Below are positions 1 to 11,478 of a DNA stretch of 64,000 nucleotides, in pieces. A program made the position numbers and the translations under genes. The DNA is taken from assembly GCF_901000735.1 (NCBI RefSeq), contig NC_081545.1, positions 11,331,973 to 11,395,972 of the forward strand, given 5' to 3'. The notes beneath the pieces are model-generated. The model searched no databases. It saw nothing but the letters and a program-made list of their open reading frames with translations, and was not told where the DNA came from. This DNA comes from Corylus avellana. Its lineage: Eukaryota; Streptophyta; Magnoliopsida; Fagales; Betulaceae. Numbering within the stretch: position 1 is the stretch's first letter; each line of letters begins with the position of its first letter.

Positions 1-292
1 TTCTCTTAGGCGAAATGAATTAAAGTGGACTGTCAACATAGGCAGAACGCCGGGACTAGGTAATAGGTTTAACTTTGGCCTTTGGGGGAGAGAGCATTCT
101 TCCTCTAAGTTTTTAAAATTGTCACTGAAGTTTATGGCTTTTTTTATTAAAAAAAAAATTATATTTTATTTTATATATATATATATCTCCTCTAAAATTA
201 ATTTTCTAATTCTCAATTTTTTTTCCACCATTAAAAGTCTAGTTTATCCCTTTGTTGTAACTTGTAAGTGTCTACATTATGTTTCTAAGGAT

Positions 293-913
293 TCGTTTGT
301 TTCAACATAAAATGATTTCTGAAAAAATAATTTTCTTATTTTTTGGTGTTTGATGCGATGTAAAATAATAGTTTCCATTTGACCGAAAATTCTTCTTTAA
401 TTTTCAAAAAATGCTTTCTATTTTTGAAAACCATAAAGCATTTTTCGAGTTTGAGTATCTCATTCTCAAATCAATAGACTCAACCGAAAAGTTGTTGGGA
501 CTCGCCCAAGACCTTACTGGGACCTGCCCAAGACCTAATCGGAACTTGCTCGAGACCTATTCTGGACCTATTTGAGACTCCGTCAGGACTCTGCCAGGAC
601 CCAATCGAGACCTGACCGGGATCCCACCGGGACCCGTCCGAGATATCTTAGACAGGTCCCGATCGGGCCCCGTGCGTGTCACAGGCGGGTCTTGACCGGG
701 TCCCCAATTGGTCCTAATCACGTCCCAACGGGACTTGGTTAGGACACTTCCAAGACCTGATCAGGATATTTTCTTAATTTAGAGTTTAATATCATTGAAT
801 ATATATATATATAAAATTGTGATTTTTCTTATGCGGCAAACACCGTAAATGTTTTTCAGGAAATCATTTTTTCAGTCATTTTCTGATGAAAAATATTTTA
901 CATCGAAACAATT
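293..913. repeat. MITE-like element with 11-bp minisatellite core (copy 1)
   Basis: The two ends are imperfect inverted repeats: the left begins TTTGTTTCAACATAAAAT and the right, reverse-complemented, begins TTGTTTCGATGTAAAAT. Both arms carry a GGTGTTTG motif before the core. The core, about 490-680, is a diverged tandem array with an 11-bp period of type CCGAGACCTGN. A second copy with the same arms and core lies at about 54326-55065, which shows that arms and array form one transposable unit. No protein-coding capacity is expected. No convincing target duplication was found, so the ends are approximate. Confidence 0.7.
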
Positions 914-1512
914 ATTACCAATTTAGACAGGTAATGTGACAGATTTCATATATGGAATAATCCATTTACCCAAGTAAATTTTGGGGTGATAGACTCCATA
1001 TAGGACCTACCTACTCGAGTAAGTGGTCGGATAACTCAAAATTTATTTAGACAAATAAATCTCATATAGACTCTCTCGTATTATTTGTCCAAATGATTAA
1101 TTAGCAATTAGGCATGTAATTGTTGTGGATCTCATGGATTTCAACAACTGGCCTCTTTCTGCCAAACTTTGGTGCTTACTGGCGATCGATGTGTGCATCC
1201 ATTACTGACTTTTGGGTTAAAATCTATCAATCTCATTGGATTAATTCAGTCTTCATCAAAAGCAAAAGCACCGTTCATAAAATTTCAACCAAATAAGCAC
1301 AAATTAAAGGATAATCTCCCATCCTTTTTTAAATCTGCAAGGGATAAAATCTGTGCAAAAAATGAAAAATGAAACTTGAAGATCATGACACATAAAAATC
1401 CACCATAATATAGTTTTGTTTTTGCCTTTAAATTACACCAGGTCCCTCCCCTCAACTCTGATCTCTCTCTCTCCCTCTCTATATATCTATGCGTTGACCA
1501 TGGGTCAAACTT
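914..1512. other. Intergenic, downstream of the E6-like gene
   Basis: AT-rich DNA without a supported gene. A CT-rich run lies near 1460-1485. It should hold the 3' untranslated region of the minus-strand gene that ends at 1513, but no clear AATAAA signal was seen close to the stop. Confidence 0.5.
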
Positions 1513-2487
1513 TTATGGCTCAAACTCCTCTTGGTTCTCCTCCTGCTTCTCGTACTCTTCCATGGAGTTGAACTCATTTGGATACATACTATTTACATAG
1601 TAGCCTTCATTTTTGGTGGTCTCCTTCCTTGTCTCGTACCCATTAAGATTGTTATTCTCATTGTTAACATGAAAATAATACTTCCCATTCTCCAAGAACC
1701 TCGTATCACTCATCCCTTGCCTCTCTGTCTGGTAGCCATTGTTGTTGTAGTTGTTGGAGTAGTAGCCATTGTTGTTGTAGTTGTTGGAGTAGCCGTTGCT
1801 GTTGTAGTTGGGTGTGTAGCCATTGTTGTTATTGTTGTTGTTGCTGTTGTAGCCATTGTTGTTGTAATTGTTGCTGTTCTCATTGCTATTGTACAAGTTT
1901 GTTTTCGGATAGCCCGTCTCAAATCTTTTGCCGCTAAGCTCTCCGGTCAGAAATTCATCTTCAAACTTGGTGGGGGTGGCAGGTGTCTCTTTTGTTGGAG
2001 TGAATTCGCTAGAGCCACCACCGTAAAGTCCATACCTGTAATTAGAATATAAAATTAAATAATTAAATTCAACCCTTCTTATTAGCTTAAATTTTAAAAT
2101 AAATGATAATTTAACATAGTATCATAGCAGAAATCTTGAATTCAAACTCTAGTTTTGCCGTTCAGAGTTTGAATTCATCTTTTCCTATCAACTTAAGCTC
2201 AAGAAATAAGTAGTAGTTTAACAATACCCATTTTCACTTTCGGAGAAAGTTGGTGTTGGTGCTGGTGCTAATACTGCTTCTTCTGGTGCTGGTGCTGATG
2301 CTGGTGTTGGTGCCGGTGCCGGTGTACGAGCTTCAAAAATGGGGACTTGGGGTTCTTCGACATTGTTGTTATTGGCATTAGAATGGGTGAACTTGCTAAA
2401 GAACCTGCTTTCTCTAGCTTGAATTTGCAGAGAAGTGAAGAGCACTATAAACAAGAAGACAGAGAGATGCTTAGCAAAGGTAGCCAT
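1513..2487 (-). CDS. E6-like secreted protein, two exons
   Basis: Exon 1 is 2487-2228 and exon 2 is 2035-1513. The 192-bp intron has GT (2227-2226) and AG (2037-2036) ends, and joining them gives 783 nt, a 260-aa protein. Residues 1-24 form a signal peptide (MATFAKH then a hydrophobic run ending IQA), followed by RESRFFSK, an Ala/Pro-rich stretch (about 50-80), and the motif NGYGLYG, which is built across the splice junction. The C-terminal half is very rich in Asn, Tyr and Gly, with repeats of NNYNNNGY type, then YYFHVNN and an acidic tail. This order matches plant E6/E6-like proteins, known from cotton fibre; their biochemical role is not established, and a cell-wall or secreted location follows from the signal peptide. 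The junction motif argues strongly for this exon model. Confidence 0.88.
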
Positions 2488-2542
2488 TAGGGAGAAAATA
2501 GACTCTAGCTATCGATGAAATTTTCATGTTCCCAACTGATCC

Positions 2543-2550
2543 CTTTATAG
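2543..2550 (-). promoter_or_regulatory. Putative TATA box of the E6-like gene
   Basis: Minus-strand CTATAAAG lies 56-63 bp upstream of the ATG at 2487, a spacing that would leave a short 5' leader. It is the only TATA-like motif seen close to the start. Placement is by motif only. Confidence 0.5.
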
Positions 2551-2784
2551 ATCCATCTTCTCTATGCGGGTAATTATGCGGGGATTGAGGAAAGGCAAGC
2601 ACTGTGGGGTAGGGAATATAATGGAATACAGTGCACGCTGCATGTGCATTTCATGAAAATGTCTAACAAGGGGGCACCTAATTATCTTTACTAAAAGAAC
2701 AAGAAACACATCAAGAATGTTCATCTCTGAGAGTCCTGGTCAAAAGGGTTGCTTTTCCTCTGTTTTACTTTTTATTTATTATTA

Positions 2785-3200
2785 TTTTTTTAAAAAAATT
2801 TACAAAAGACCCTTAAATTACCACGTGATTTGAAAAAACCTCCCTAAATTTTAAAACTTCTTAATTTCACCCCTGAACTTTCAATATAATGTAATCTACC
2901 TCCTTCGGTCAGTTTTTAGACGTTAAAAGTGATGAAACGGCCTTTATACCCTTGAAACTTTTAAAAATTTTCAAATTTACCTTTAATTTCGAATGGAAAA
3001 TAAAATTAAAAACAAAAACAAAAATTGAAGGATAATTTGGTCTTTTAAGTGATTTTCGTTAGCTTTAATGGTAAAAATTGACGGAGATGAATCAATTGCA
3101 TCAAATTGAAAGTTCATTGGGTGAAATTGAGAGTTTTTAAAATTTGGGAGGATCTTTTCAAAAGGCGTTATAGTTAAGGGGTCCTAAGTGGAGTTATTTT
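2785..3200. repeat. Degenerate inverted-repeat MITE
   Basis: The left arm contains GACCCTTAAATTACCACGTG and the right arm contains the complementary text (TAAGGGGTCCTAAGTGG). Further inside, both arms carry CAATTTCACCC/TTGAAAG-type text in opposite orientation. There are no open frames of note. It resembles the element at 32166-32624 in arm sequence, so both may belong to one MITE family. Ends are approximate. Confidence 0.6.
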
Positions 3201-3609
3201 TTTATTTTTTAGCCACGAAAACAGACACCTCTATCTTTTGCTGTCTGAAATTAAGGATGGGGACCCTAGCCTCAGTCCTTCAGCAGTTTTGAGTTGGTTA
3301 GCCATCTCCCAGAAAGTAAAAGAGAAAAGCAGTCAAAAAAGAAAATGAAAGAGAATAAAAAAAGAAAAAAAAGTAAATTAGGAAATTCAGAATGATACAA
3401 GGTGAGAAATCCCTTTGAAAAAAATTCTATTAAAAAATGGTGCTGTGGCTTACTTTATGACATTTGCAATACTTGCTTCTGGATTCTGGTAATCTATTTG
3501 GATACAAGAAAGTAGTAGTTTTCATTCTTATTTATTTTGCTATTTTGTTATTTTTTTTGTTATTTTTTTTTTTTATTGTTTGGATTGAATTTCCTGGAGA
3601 TATATTCTA

Positions 3610-4093
3610 GGAGAAAATTCACTTTAGCCCCTTAAAATTTTAGGGGTTTTTCAATTTGAACCCTAATGTTTAAAATTTGGCAAGATACCCCTAATGTTTC
3701 AAAAAATTTCAATTCAGACCTCCCGTTACTAATTTTCGTCTAATTGGACGGAATTCATCCCACGTGCGTCTCACATGGGATTTTGATGCACTCTATTCTA
3801 ATTTTGCCTTCATTAAAACCTATGAAATAACATAATTACCCTCATTAAAACCTATGAAATTGAGGGTAATTACGTAATTTCATAGGTTTTAATGAGGAAA
3901 AAATTGGAATAGAGGGCATCAAATTTTCATGTGAGACGCACGTGAGATGATTTTCATCCAATTAGAAGAAAATTAGTAACGGAGCGTCTAAATTGAAAAT
4001 TTTTGAAACATTAAGGTGTATATTATCAATTTTTAAACATTGTGGTTCGAATTGAAAAACTACTGAAACTTCATGAGTAAAGTGAATTTAACC
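3610..4093. mobile_element. Mutator-like MITE with long inverted arms
   Basis: The element is a nearly full-length palindrome with arms of roughly 230 bp. The ends read GGAGAAAATTCACTTTA on the left and GGTTAAATTCACTTTA on the right complement. A 10-bp direct repeat ATATATTCTA flanks it at 3600-3609 and 4094-4103, which fits the 9-10 bp duplication typical of Mutator-type elements. It encodes no protein. Being self-complementary, its transcript would fold into a long hairpin, a common source of 24-nt siRNA in plants (inference). Confidence 0.8.
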
Positions 4094-4103
4094 ATATATT
4101 CTA

Positions 4104-5236
4104 TATAGATTTGCCATCCAACAAAGGTCTAAAGAAATTGTCCAAACTCAATCTATTAAATTGAGATGTGTCTGAAATACATGTGATTCTCACATTCATT
4201 TTTAATAAGTGAGAATCACATTCATTTTGGACACATGTAATAAATTTTCCAACCCATTTTATAAGAAACTTTGTCCCCCATTTATTTATGAGAAAACAAA
4301 GAAAAAATAAATTCCAATTTCCAAACAACAAAATGAAAAGGTAGAGTTTGTTTTATGACGTATCATTACTTAAAGGCTTGGTTGTTACTACTCCTTGATT
4401 ACTTTTGTGAGTAATCTTGAAGGAATTCTTTCTTTTGGGGCAGCGTAATCACCGGAATGGTTGAAAAGAAAAAGAGATTCCTAAGATTTCAAATTATTAT
4501 TGTCCCTTATTTACATAAAAATAAAATAAAAAATAAACGATTATGATTGTCCCCATTTTGTTTGGTGAACATTTGACTTTAGATTGGAAGTCTGCTCCTG
4601 AAAAAGAGGCGAAATTGTGACAAAAAAAAAAGAAAAAAAAAAAACCACTATTGTGGGCTTGAGTTGGAGGGCCCAGCCATGAAAAAGAAATTTATATCTT
4701 TTTGAGTGCGAGAAAGTTCACGTACCCTTCAAACTACCACCTATTTAACAATGTCTTCCTTAAATTTTCAATTGCGACAATGTCATTCTTAAACTTTCAA
4801 TTATGACAATGTCTACCCCAAACTACCAAAACATTGTCAATGTCTCATCCAATAATGAAACTACCCTTAGTAAAATAAAAACAAAAATACTAAAATTTAT
4901 AGAAAAAACTTAAAACTTTCAAAAAAAAAAAAATCCCGAGGAGTGGCCAATTTTTGTTTTGTTTTTTTTTTTTTTGAAATCCTTTTTATAAGAAAAAAAC
5001 TAAAAAATTAGATTATTTTAAATAAAAATTGAAAATTTTGGTTTTTATTTTTGTTTTATAATCTTTTTAAATAAAAATTTCCTTTTTAAAAAAATAAAAA
5101 AAATTTCATTTAAAAAAAAAAATCTATTTTTTTTACTTAAAATTTTTTGTTTTATAAAAAAATTATTATTATTATTATTTCGAATTTATAAGAGTATTTT
5201 TGTCTTATTGAAAAACCAAGTCGTCCCTTAAGGCTT
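4104..5236. other. AT-rich intergenic DNA
   Basis: No gene. Poly-A and poly-T tracts are frequent. A one-sided stretch near 4720-4870 (text such as CCTTCAAACTACCACC) looks like one arm of another MITE, but no matching second arm was identified. Confidence 0.4.
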
Positions 5237-5250
5237 AAAGGTTAAAAGTT
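5237..5250. repeat. Target-site duplication, left copy, of the 5.25-11.73 kb LINE
   Basis: AAAGGTTAAAAGTT here is repeated exactly at 11728-11741. The pair brackets the minus-strand LINE and fixes both of its ends. Confidence 0.88.
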
Positions 5251-7657
5251 ATTATTATTTTTTTTATAAGTACATTACAAACGAGAAGAACTACAAAAAA
5301 ACAAACAAGAAGAGGGGGGGTTCCTTTCTACTGACAATCTGAGTTGTCTTTAAAGGGGAAGAGGAAAAGGGAATGCTACCAGAGTGAAATCTGGCTGCGG
5401 CCCAACGTGCCAAAGAGTGGGTACAGAAATTTGCACTTCAGTTAACCTTTTTAGCTTCTTAAAAAGAAGCAAAATGGATAGAGTCTAAAGTTTCTTGGTG
5501 GAGGAGATCCTCCAATCTTGAGATAAATCTGGATGCTGGAGAGTTAGGATTACCACTTCAGAATCTGCTTCAAGAGTAAAACGATTAAGAAGAAGAGAAG
5601 ACGCTAGGGAAACCGCAAGACGAGCTGTCAAAGCTTCTCCAATATTTGGAGAGCAAGTTGGACTGATTTGGGAGATCATTTCAATAATCTGGCCTTGAGG
5701 ATCACAACAAATTGCTGCCTGAGCTGAGAGAGGAATTTTCATGAGCTGAGAGAGGATCAAACAAAGCGTGAATGGAAGAAGTCTCCCAATTGGGGGAAAA
5801 AGGATTGATTAGATCCTTAATTTGAAGAGAAGGAAGATTTCGGTTGTTTGGGAATTTGGGCATAGGCTTGAAGGATGGAATGGTAGGGATCCAATTTGAG
5901 GACCAGATAGAGGTGGAAGAGGTCCTTGAGACCTTTAGGCAAGCTCCCGCTGAAATATATAATTTGATTTTTTGAATATCTTTCCAGAGCCAAGAAGCAG
6001 AAGAGGGATTGGGGGAGGAAATAAAATTCTCATATTTGATATATTTATTCTGGAGCTATTTGACCAAAAGACAATCAGCATTTGATAACAGTTTCCAACC
6101 CAGCTTGGCAATAAGAGACAAACCAAAATCATGCATTCGACGAAATCCTAGCCCTCTGAAATTTCTCGAGAGACAAATGGAGCTCCATGATTTCAAGGAA
6201 AGATTTTTGGCTTTATCTTTTGGAAAACCCCACCAAAAGCTTTTGAAAGACCTATTAAGGGAAGAAGTCAAAAAGGAAGGGAGAAGGAAGGTACTCAGAG
6301 CATAAGGAGTTGTAGCTGCAACCGATTTAATAAGCACTGTACGACCAACATGAGACAAAGTCTTTGCTCGCCAACCCTCAATTTTGCCAGAAACCTTCTC
6401 CAAGATATCCTGAAAGCTGCTGTTTTGGATCTACCGAAGAAGAGCGAAAGACCAAGGTATTAGGAAGTCACCAAAGCCTACTTGTAGGGGAAAATGCCAC
6501 GAATAATAGTGAGAGTAGAGGTGGCAGTATTTTTGCTAAAGTTGACAGAAGATTTAGAAACATTGATAACCTGTCCAAACCAAAGACAGTATTTGTCCAA
6601 GCAAGATTTCATAATAACTACCTCTGAAGAAGTGGCTTTAACAAAGATAATGAGATCATCCGCAACCAAGAGATGCGTAATCGGGGAGCAATTACGAGTA
6701 ATCTTGATACCTTTAAGAAGGTCATGAGACTCTTGACGAAGAAGAAGTCGAAAAATGACTTCTGTGCCAAGAATAAATAGAAAGGGAGATAAGGGATACC
6801 CTTGACGAAGCCCTCTAGCTGGGCTGAAGATACCAACGGGCCTTCCGATGATGAGAATGGAGAAGGAGGGAGAAGTGATGCAAATTCGAATCCAGTTGAT
6901 CCAAGTTGAATGAAACCCTAGCTTTGATAGAATAACTAGAACAAAATTCTATTCCATTCGATCAAAGGCCTTTTCCATATCAATTTAATAGCCATAAGTC
7001 CTCATCGCCCTCTCTTGGACTTGAGAGAATAAAGAAGTTCATGAGCCATAATGGTATTATCTTGAATATTCCTGGAAGGAACAAAGGCAGCTTGATAAGG
7101 AGAAATAAAGTGATGAAGCAAACCTTTGAATTGATTGGTCAGGAACTTTGAAATAATCTTGTAGATAATATTACACAAGTTAGTAGGTCTAAAATGATCA
7201 ACAGAAGAAGGACCCAATCGTTTGGGAATGAGAGCAATAAAAGAGTGATTTTGCTCTTTTAGAAGATGGCTATTCCCGAAAAAGTCTTAGATGCTTGAAA
7301 GCACCACATCTTTAACCGTGCTCCAATATTTCTTATAAAAGAGAGCAATAAACCCATCAGGGCCAGGAGCTTTTGTAGAACCAATACTGGATAAGATAGA
7401 GAAAATTTCTTCTTCCAAAGGAATGGCACAAATAGAATCATTTTCCACAGAAGAGATACAATTATCAAAGAGCGATAGTAGGTCTTCATCTAAGTTAGGA
7501 ATAGAAGAGGAAAATAAACACTTGAAATGAGAGGTAAAACAATTACCAATTTCAAGTCTATCAGAAGTCTAGTCCCTAGAAGGCATTTTTAAGAAATCAA
7601 TTGCATTCCTTCTTCTTTTGATAATAGTAGAAGTATGGAAGAACTTCGTGTTCAAAT

Positions 7658-8025
7658 CTTTACACGGTGCGTGGAGGTGTCTTGGTGATTAGGCGAAAGG
7701 TCTGCTATATAACTAGTACTCATGGCTGACAACCCATAACTTGTACGCTCTCCAATGTCCACATTCTGGAGAGTGTGGAGGAAGGGATGCGGGGTTGGTA
7801 GACTGAGGAAAACACTGGTTGAAAAAAAAAAAAAAAAAAAGATAAGGGTGGTCAATTACAGTGGACTCCAAAACAATTGAGGGCACTCCTTTCCTTCAGC
7901 CTTCAAAGGAAGAGGCTACATGAATCATGGGTGAGTGATGTATTTCTTGCCGCCAATAGCGCTTTGTGAGGGCCACGTGAATTAAACGACTCTTTCAAAC
8001 AAAGAAAAAGATTTTCGCAAGATGT
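7658..8025. other. Foreign insert inside the LINE, upstream part
   Basis: Here the LINE coding sequence is interrupted. The segment carries no transposon motif. It has a poly-A run at about 7820-7838 and a TATA-like CTATATAAC near 7702. The part from about 7840 to 8025 runs directly into the receptor-kinase fragment and may be its original promoter or leader. The origin of the first 160 bp is unknown. Confidence 0.5.
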
Positions 8026-8438
8026 TTGATTCCACTTGTTAATATGGTGCCTTTCATTGTTTTGACACTTGTCTCTCTTCTTAGTACTTCTTGTTTTACT
8101 TCTTCTTTAGTTGGTGATTTCCATGCCTTAGTCATACTTAAAAAAGGATTTGAATTCTCCACCTCCATTGTAAATACTCGGAATTCTTGGAGTCCTAGCT
8201 TAGTTTGTTCCAGGGCTGGAATTCAATGCTCTAGGGGATGTGTTGTTTCAGTGGACTCAACAGGGTTGAATATGAACAGCTGTGTGTCACCTCAAATTTC
8301 ATAATTTGACCAGCTTACTAACCTTTCTCTTGAAAGTAATCGATTCACAAGTACCCTTGAGATTGCGAATTTTAGCAGTCTTCGATGGGTAAACATCTCA
8401 TCCAACCTTTTCAATGGCAGCTTGGATTGGAACTACTC
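8026..8438 (+). pseudogene. Truncated LRR receptor-like kinase start (BAM3-like)
   Basis: A plus-strand frame encodes a signal-peptide-like start (the likely family start is MVPFIVLTL, a few codons into the frame), then GDFHALVILKKGFEF, the N-terminal cap motif (NSWSPSLVCSRAGIQCSRG), and SPQIS. A TAA stop at about 8302 follows. The same frame then continues FDQLTNLSLESNRFTSTLEI, SSLRWVNISSNLFNGSLDWN, where it ends against LINE sequence. This layout matches the N-terminus of plant BARELY ANY MERISTEM 3-type kinases (CLE-peptide receptors in intact form). The Trp of the usual CSW cap motif is Arg here. Only the first 1.5 repeats exist, with no kinase domain. It is a relic, not a gene. Confidence 0.7.
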
Positions 8439-9384
8439 CACATAGATTCTTCTTGAATAAGAAGATCATCCAGAGTTTTTTGAATTTTTACTTCTAAATC
8501 ATGGGATTGAGTAGAAGGCACAGATTGCTGAATGAAATCAAGCTGCTGCAGAGTTGAAGCAATCCATTTTTGAATATTTTCAAAGTGGGTGGAATTCCAT
8601 GCTTTAAGAGCAGCCTTGGTAGCTTTGAGTTTCTTAGCTAGGATGAAGGGGGGGGGGTGCATTGAAGAGAGATATCAAAGCATTAGAAATAACCGAACCA
8701 CAAGAGGGGTCATACGTCCAAAATTCTTCAAACCTAAAAGGTCTAGGTAAATAAAGATTTGAAGGAGTTGTATCCAAAATGATTGGATTGTGATCAGAGG
8801 AATGTGCAGGGAGGTGCTGAACAAAGAAGTCAGGAAATAAATGAATCCATTGAGGATTTGCTATTCCTTGATCAAGGCGCTCCTTTATAAGATGGTGACC
8901 TTGTCACCTATTTGACCAAGTGAATGGGTTACCAGAAAACCCTAGGTCAATCATACCGAAAGAATCCAGATAGCTATGAAAATTTATAGCCAAGGCCCAA
9001 TATAATCCTTACCCGCATCCAACAGAGAATTCCAAAAACCAGATTTATTTTTATGTACTGGGGGACCACAAATACATGGAAGTAAACAAGGAGAGTTAAG
9101 AGGATCAGAGTAGCACAAAACAGTTATTGTATTAACAGTAGTCGAAATACATTATAGATCCACACCATGGCGCCATGCTAACAAAAGCCCTCCCTTAGAG
9201 CCAAAGGGAGGAGCATGCACCATCAAATAAAAACCTAGTCTATTTAAGACCGCTGTAGCATGAGAAGGTTGAGTTTTTGTTTCAGACAAAAAAAGGATAT
9301 CAGGAGAATATATTCAAATCTTACCCCTTAAGCTACGAATTGCAGAAGCACAGAATAACCCTCTGTAATTCCATGCTAAGAACC

Positions 9385-11478
9385 TCATGCAGGGGGAGGA
9401 TGCCTCACCGAGCACTCCTCCAAAATCTCCAAATCCTCTAGTGAAGAAACAACATGAGCAGGAGAGGATAGATTGTCTAGCTCACTTCCATACACAAAGT
9501 CATTAAAAAGCCGACGCCTTCCCTAAAAAGCCCTGACAAATCGACGTGAAGGAGGAACCGAAGACACAGCCACAAAAACTGTAGTGGAGATGATCCCTTC
9601 AGAAATTTTACTAGAGGCCAAATCAGCCAATAAGGAGGCCACAAAAACATCCGGAGCAAAGGGCATGACAGGTTGTGGCATAGCATCCAGTATCTGACCA
9701 TGAGGCCCATGAAGAGGGCTAGTCAAGAAGTTATGAACAGGTCCTTTTGGAGGAGCAGCATCTTGTAACTCAATAAGAGATAAAGCGGCAATTTCCAAAT
9801 TAGATAGAGACTCCAAGTAGATTTGTTGCTCATGGCAAGATTTTTTCAATTGAGCTAGGTGTATATCATCCTCATTGTAGACTAATTTAGACTTTCCTTT
9901 CACTATGGGCAGAATTGCAGTAGATGGAGATGGAGGTGCAGCAAAGGTTGATGGGTTGGAACGATAGGGGAGCTTTGGTCGAGAGGATGGGGAGGAGAGG
10001 GCAGCGGAGTGTGGCCGTGTAAGGGTATTGGGGCGAAATCTTGATGGGCTATGGAGTATGAAGGGATTTTACGTGAGGTGTGGGGGCTAGTGGTTTGGGT
10101 TAGTTGGCAGTAAATGGGCTGTGTGGAGGAGGGATGGGCATGAACTATAGGAAGGATTAAGTGAAAGGGTGGAAGTGGGCTTTTAAGACTTGGGTTGTCA
10201 GAATTTTGGGCCCATGTGGTGAGGAAATTTTTAAAGAAGTTTGGCCTTGTTAGCTGAATTGGAGCTGTGGATTGAAATAATCTTCAAAAAGAAAGACTAA
10301 TAGGCTTCAGTTGTGGGGAATTTGGTGCATATGCGTAGAGAAAGGGTAGAAGACATTAGGGGTCATTTATGAGAGGGTAATTACATGGTGAGTCACTAGA
10401 TTGCATGGGAAGTTGAGAAGATTTACCGTTATCCTTGAGCTGGCAGACCAACTGAGTATGGGGAGATATTTTCCAAGTTTGCTGCAATTTGGCTGGTTGA
10501 GAGCTAACCAAATTGGTTGAAGACTTCACGTGTTGCGCATGAAATATGTTTGATGAAGTAACTGAAAAACTCCATCTGGTTGTTAGCCACGTAAGGCACC
10601 AATTGGCCTTGATTTTTGCATGGGCAATCCTGGAGAAGGATTAGGGCTACGCTTCCTGAACTATTTCCCACCGAAGGTGCTGAAGAAATTCCTGAGTCGG
10701 AATCTTCTGATGGCACCAAAGAAACCAGCCTTGGGCTCACATAAGATGTGGCACGAAGATGTCTATCATATTTATCTGGAGGGATGAATTTTTGTGGCGT
10801 AGGACAGATGCCCTTCTTGTGCCCAATAAGCCCATAGAGAACACAATAATCATCCAAACACTCATATTTGAATGCAATCCAGTGAGGTTTCATACGTGGT
10901 CGGGGAATAGAAACCCAGAGCAAGAGGCATGGAAGTATTGATTTCAACCTTAAAACGGATAACTTGACGACATATGAGTCCAAAGGAATTGTTGTCATCA
11001 AGCTCCAGAAGATTACCAATTCCTTTTCCAATTTTGATGGCATGTTTTGTTGTCATGTACTGATGAGGTAGGTTGTGGACTTTCACCCAGAAAGAACAGA
11101 GCAAAAGTTTCACTTCGTCAATAGCCAAAACAGGAGACTACAGTTGACGGAGCAAAAGGGAGCCTCGAACATTCCAAGGACCTTCATTGATTATTCATGG
11201 ATAATGACCTTCAAGTGGTACTGTAAACAAAAACTTATTTGGAGCCAATAGATCCATAGACAAAGGTGTTGCAAAACTGCACCCCGCAGATAGAGTTTGA
11301 CGAACATGGTAAGTGTTAAGAGATTTCAAAGCTAGAAGCTTACCTATGAACGCAAAACCCTCATGAGAAGCAGGTTTCCATCATGGACCTCTAGTTGATT
11401 TGGAGTATCCCAGCCCAGTGCTTTGGTTTCAACTATGAGAGCTTGGAGTGGATCCTGGGACATTAGAGAGTCTTCCAT
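9385..11478 (-). pseudogene. LINE ORF1 (gag-like, DUF4283 + CCHC), broken
   Basis: Start at 11478 reads MEDSLMSQDPLQALIVETKA. After frame changes it continues through a DUF4283-like region (FLFTVPLEGHYP, then GPWNVRG and LLLCSFWVKVHNLP) and a knuckle-like stretch YECLDDYCVLYGLIGHKKGI, where the first Cys positions are altered. The C-terminal part (9903-9385) has a TAG at 9525-9523 where the same frame otherwise runs on to a TGA at 9387-9385. In intact plant LINEs this protein binds the element RNA. Its stop overlaps the ORF2 start as ATGA. Confidence 0.75.

Larger units (their letters stand above)
5485..9388 (-). pseudogene. LINE ORF2 (endonuclease, RT, RNase H), broken
   Basis: It starts at 9388 with MRFLAWNYRGL, the apurinic-type endonuclease opening where the family usually has NCRGL. 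The endonuclease continues, with stops, to about 8690. A pre-RT linker (8662-8440) is cut by the foreign insert. After it the frame resumes at DLNTKFFHTST (7655), then APGPDGF, FRPTNLCNIIYK and the VADD active site at 6666-6655. The RT tail follows (6403-6056), then an RNase H-like piece (5760-5485) with EADSE. At least several stops and frameshifts are present, so no functional enzyme is expected. Confidence 0.85.

Noticed and set aside
7652..7855. 67-codon minus-strand frame in the LINE insert
   Set aside because: It runs from poly-T through the insert into LINE sequence, so it crosses a junction and cannot be an ancestral gene.
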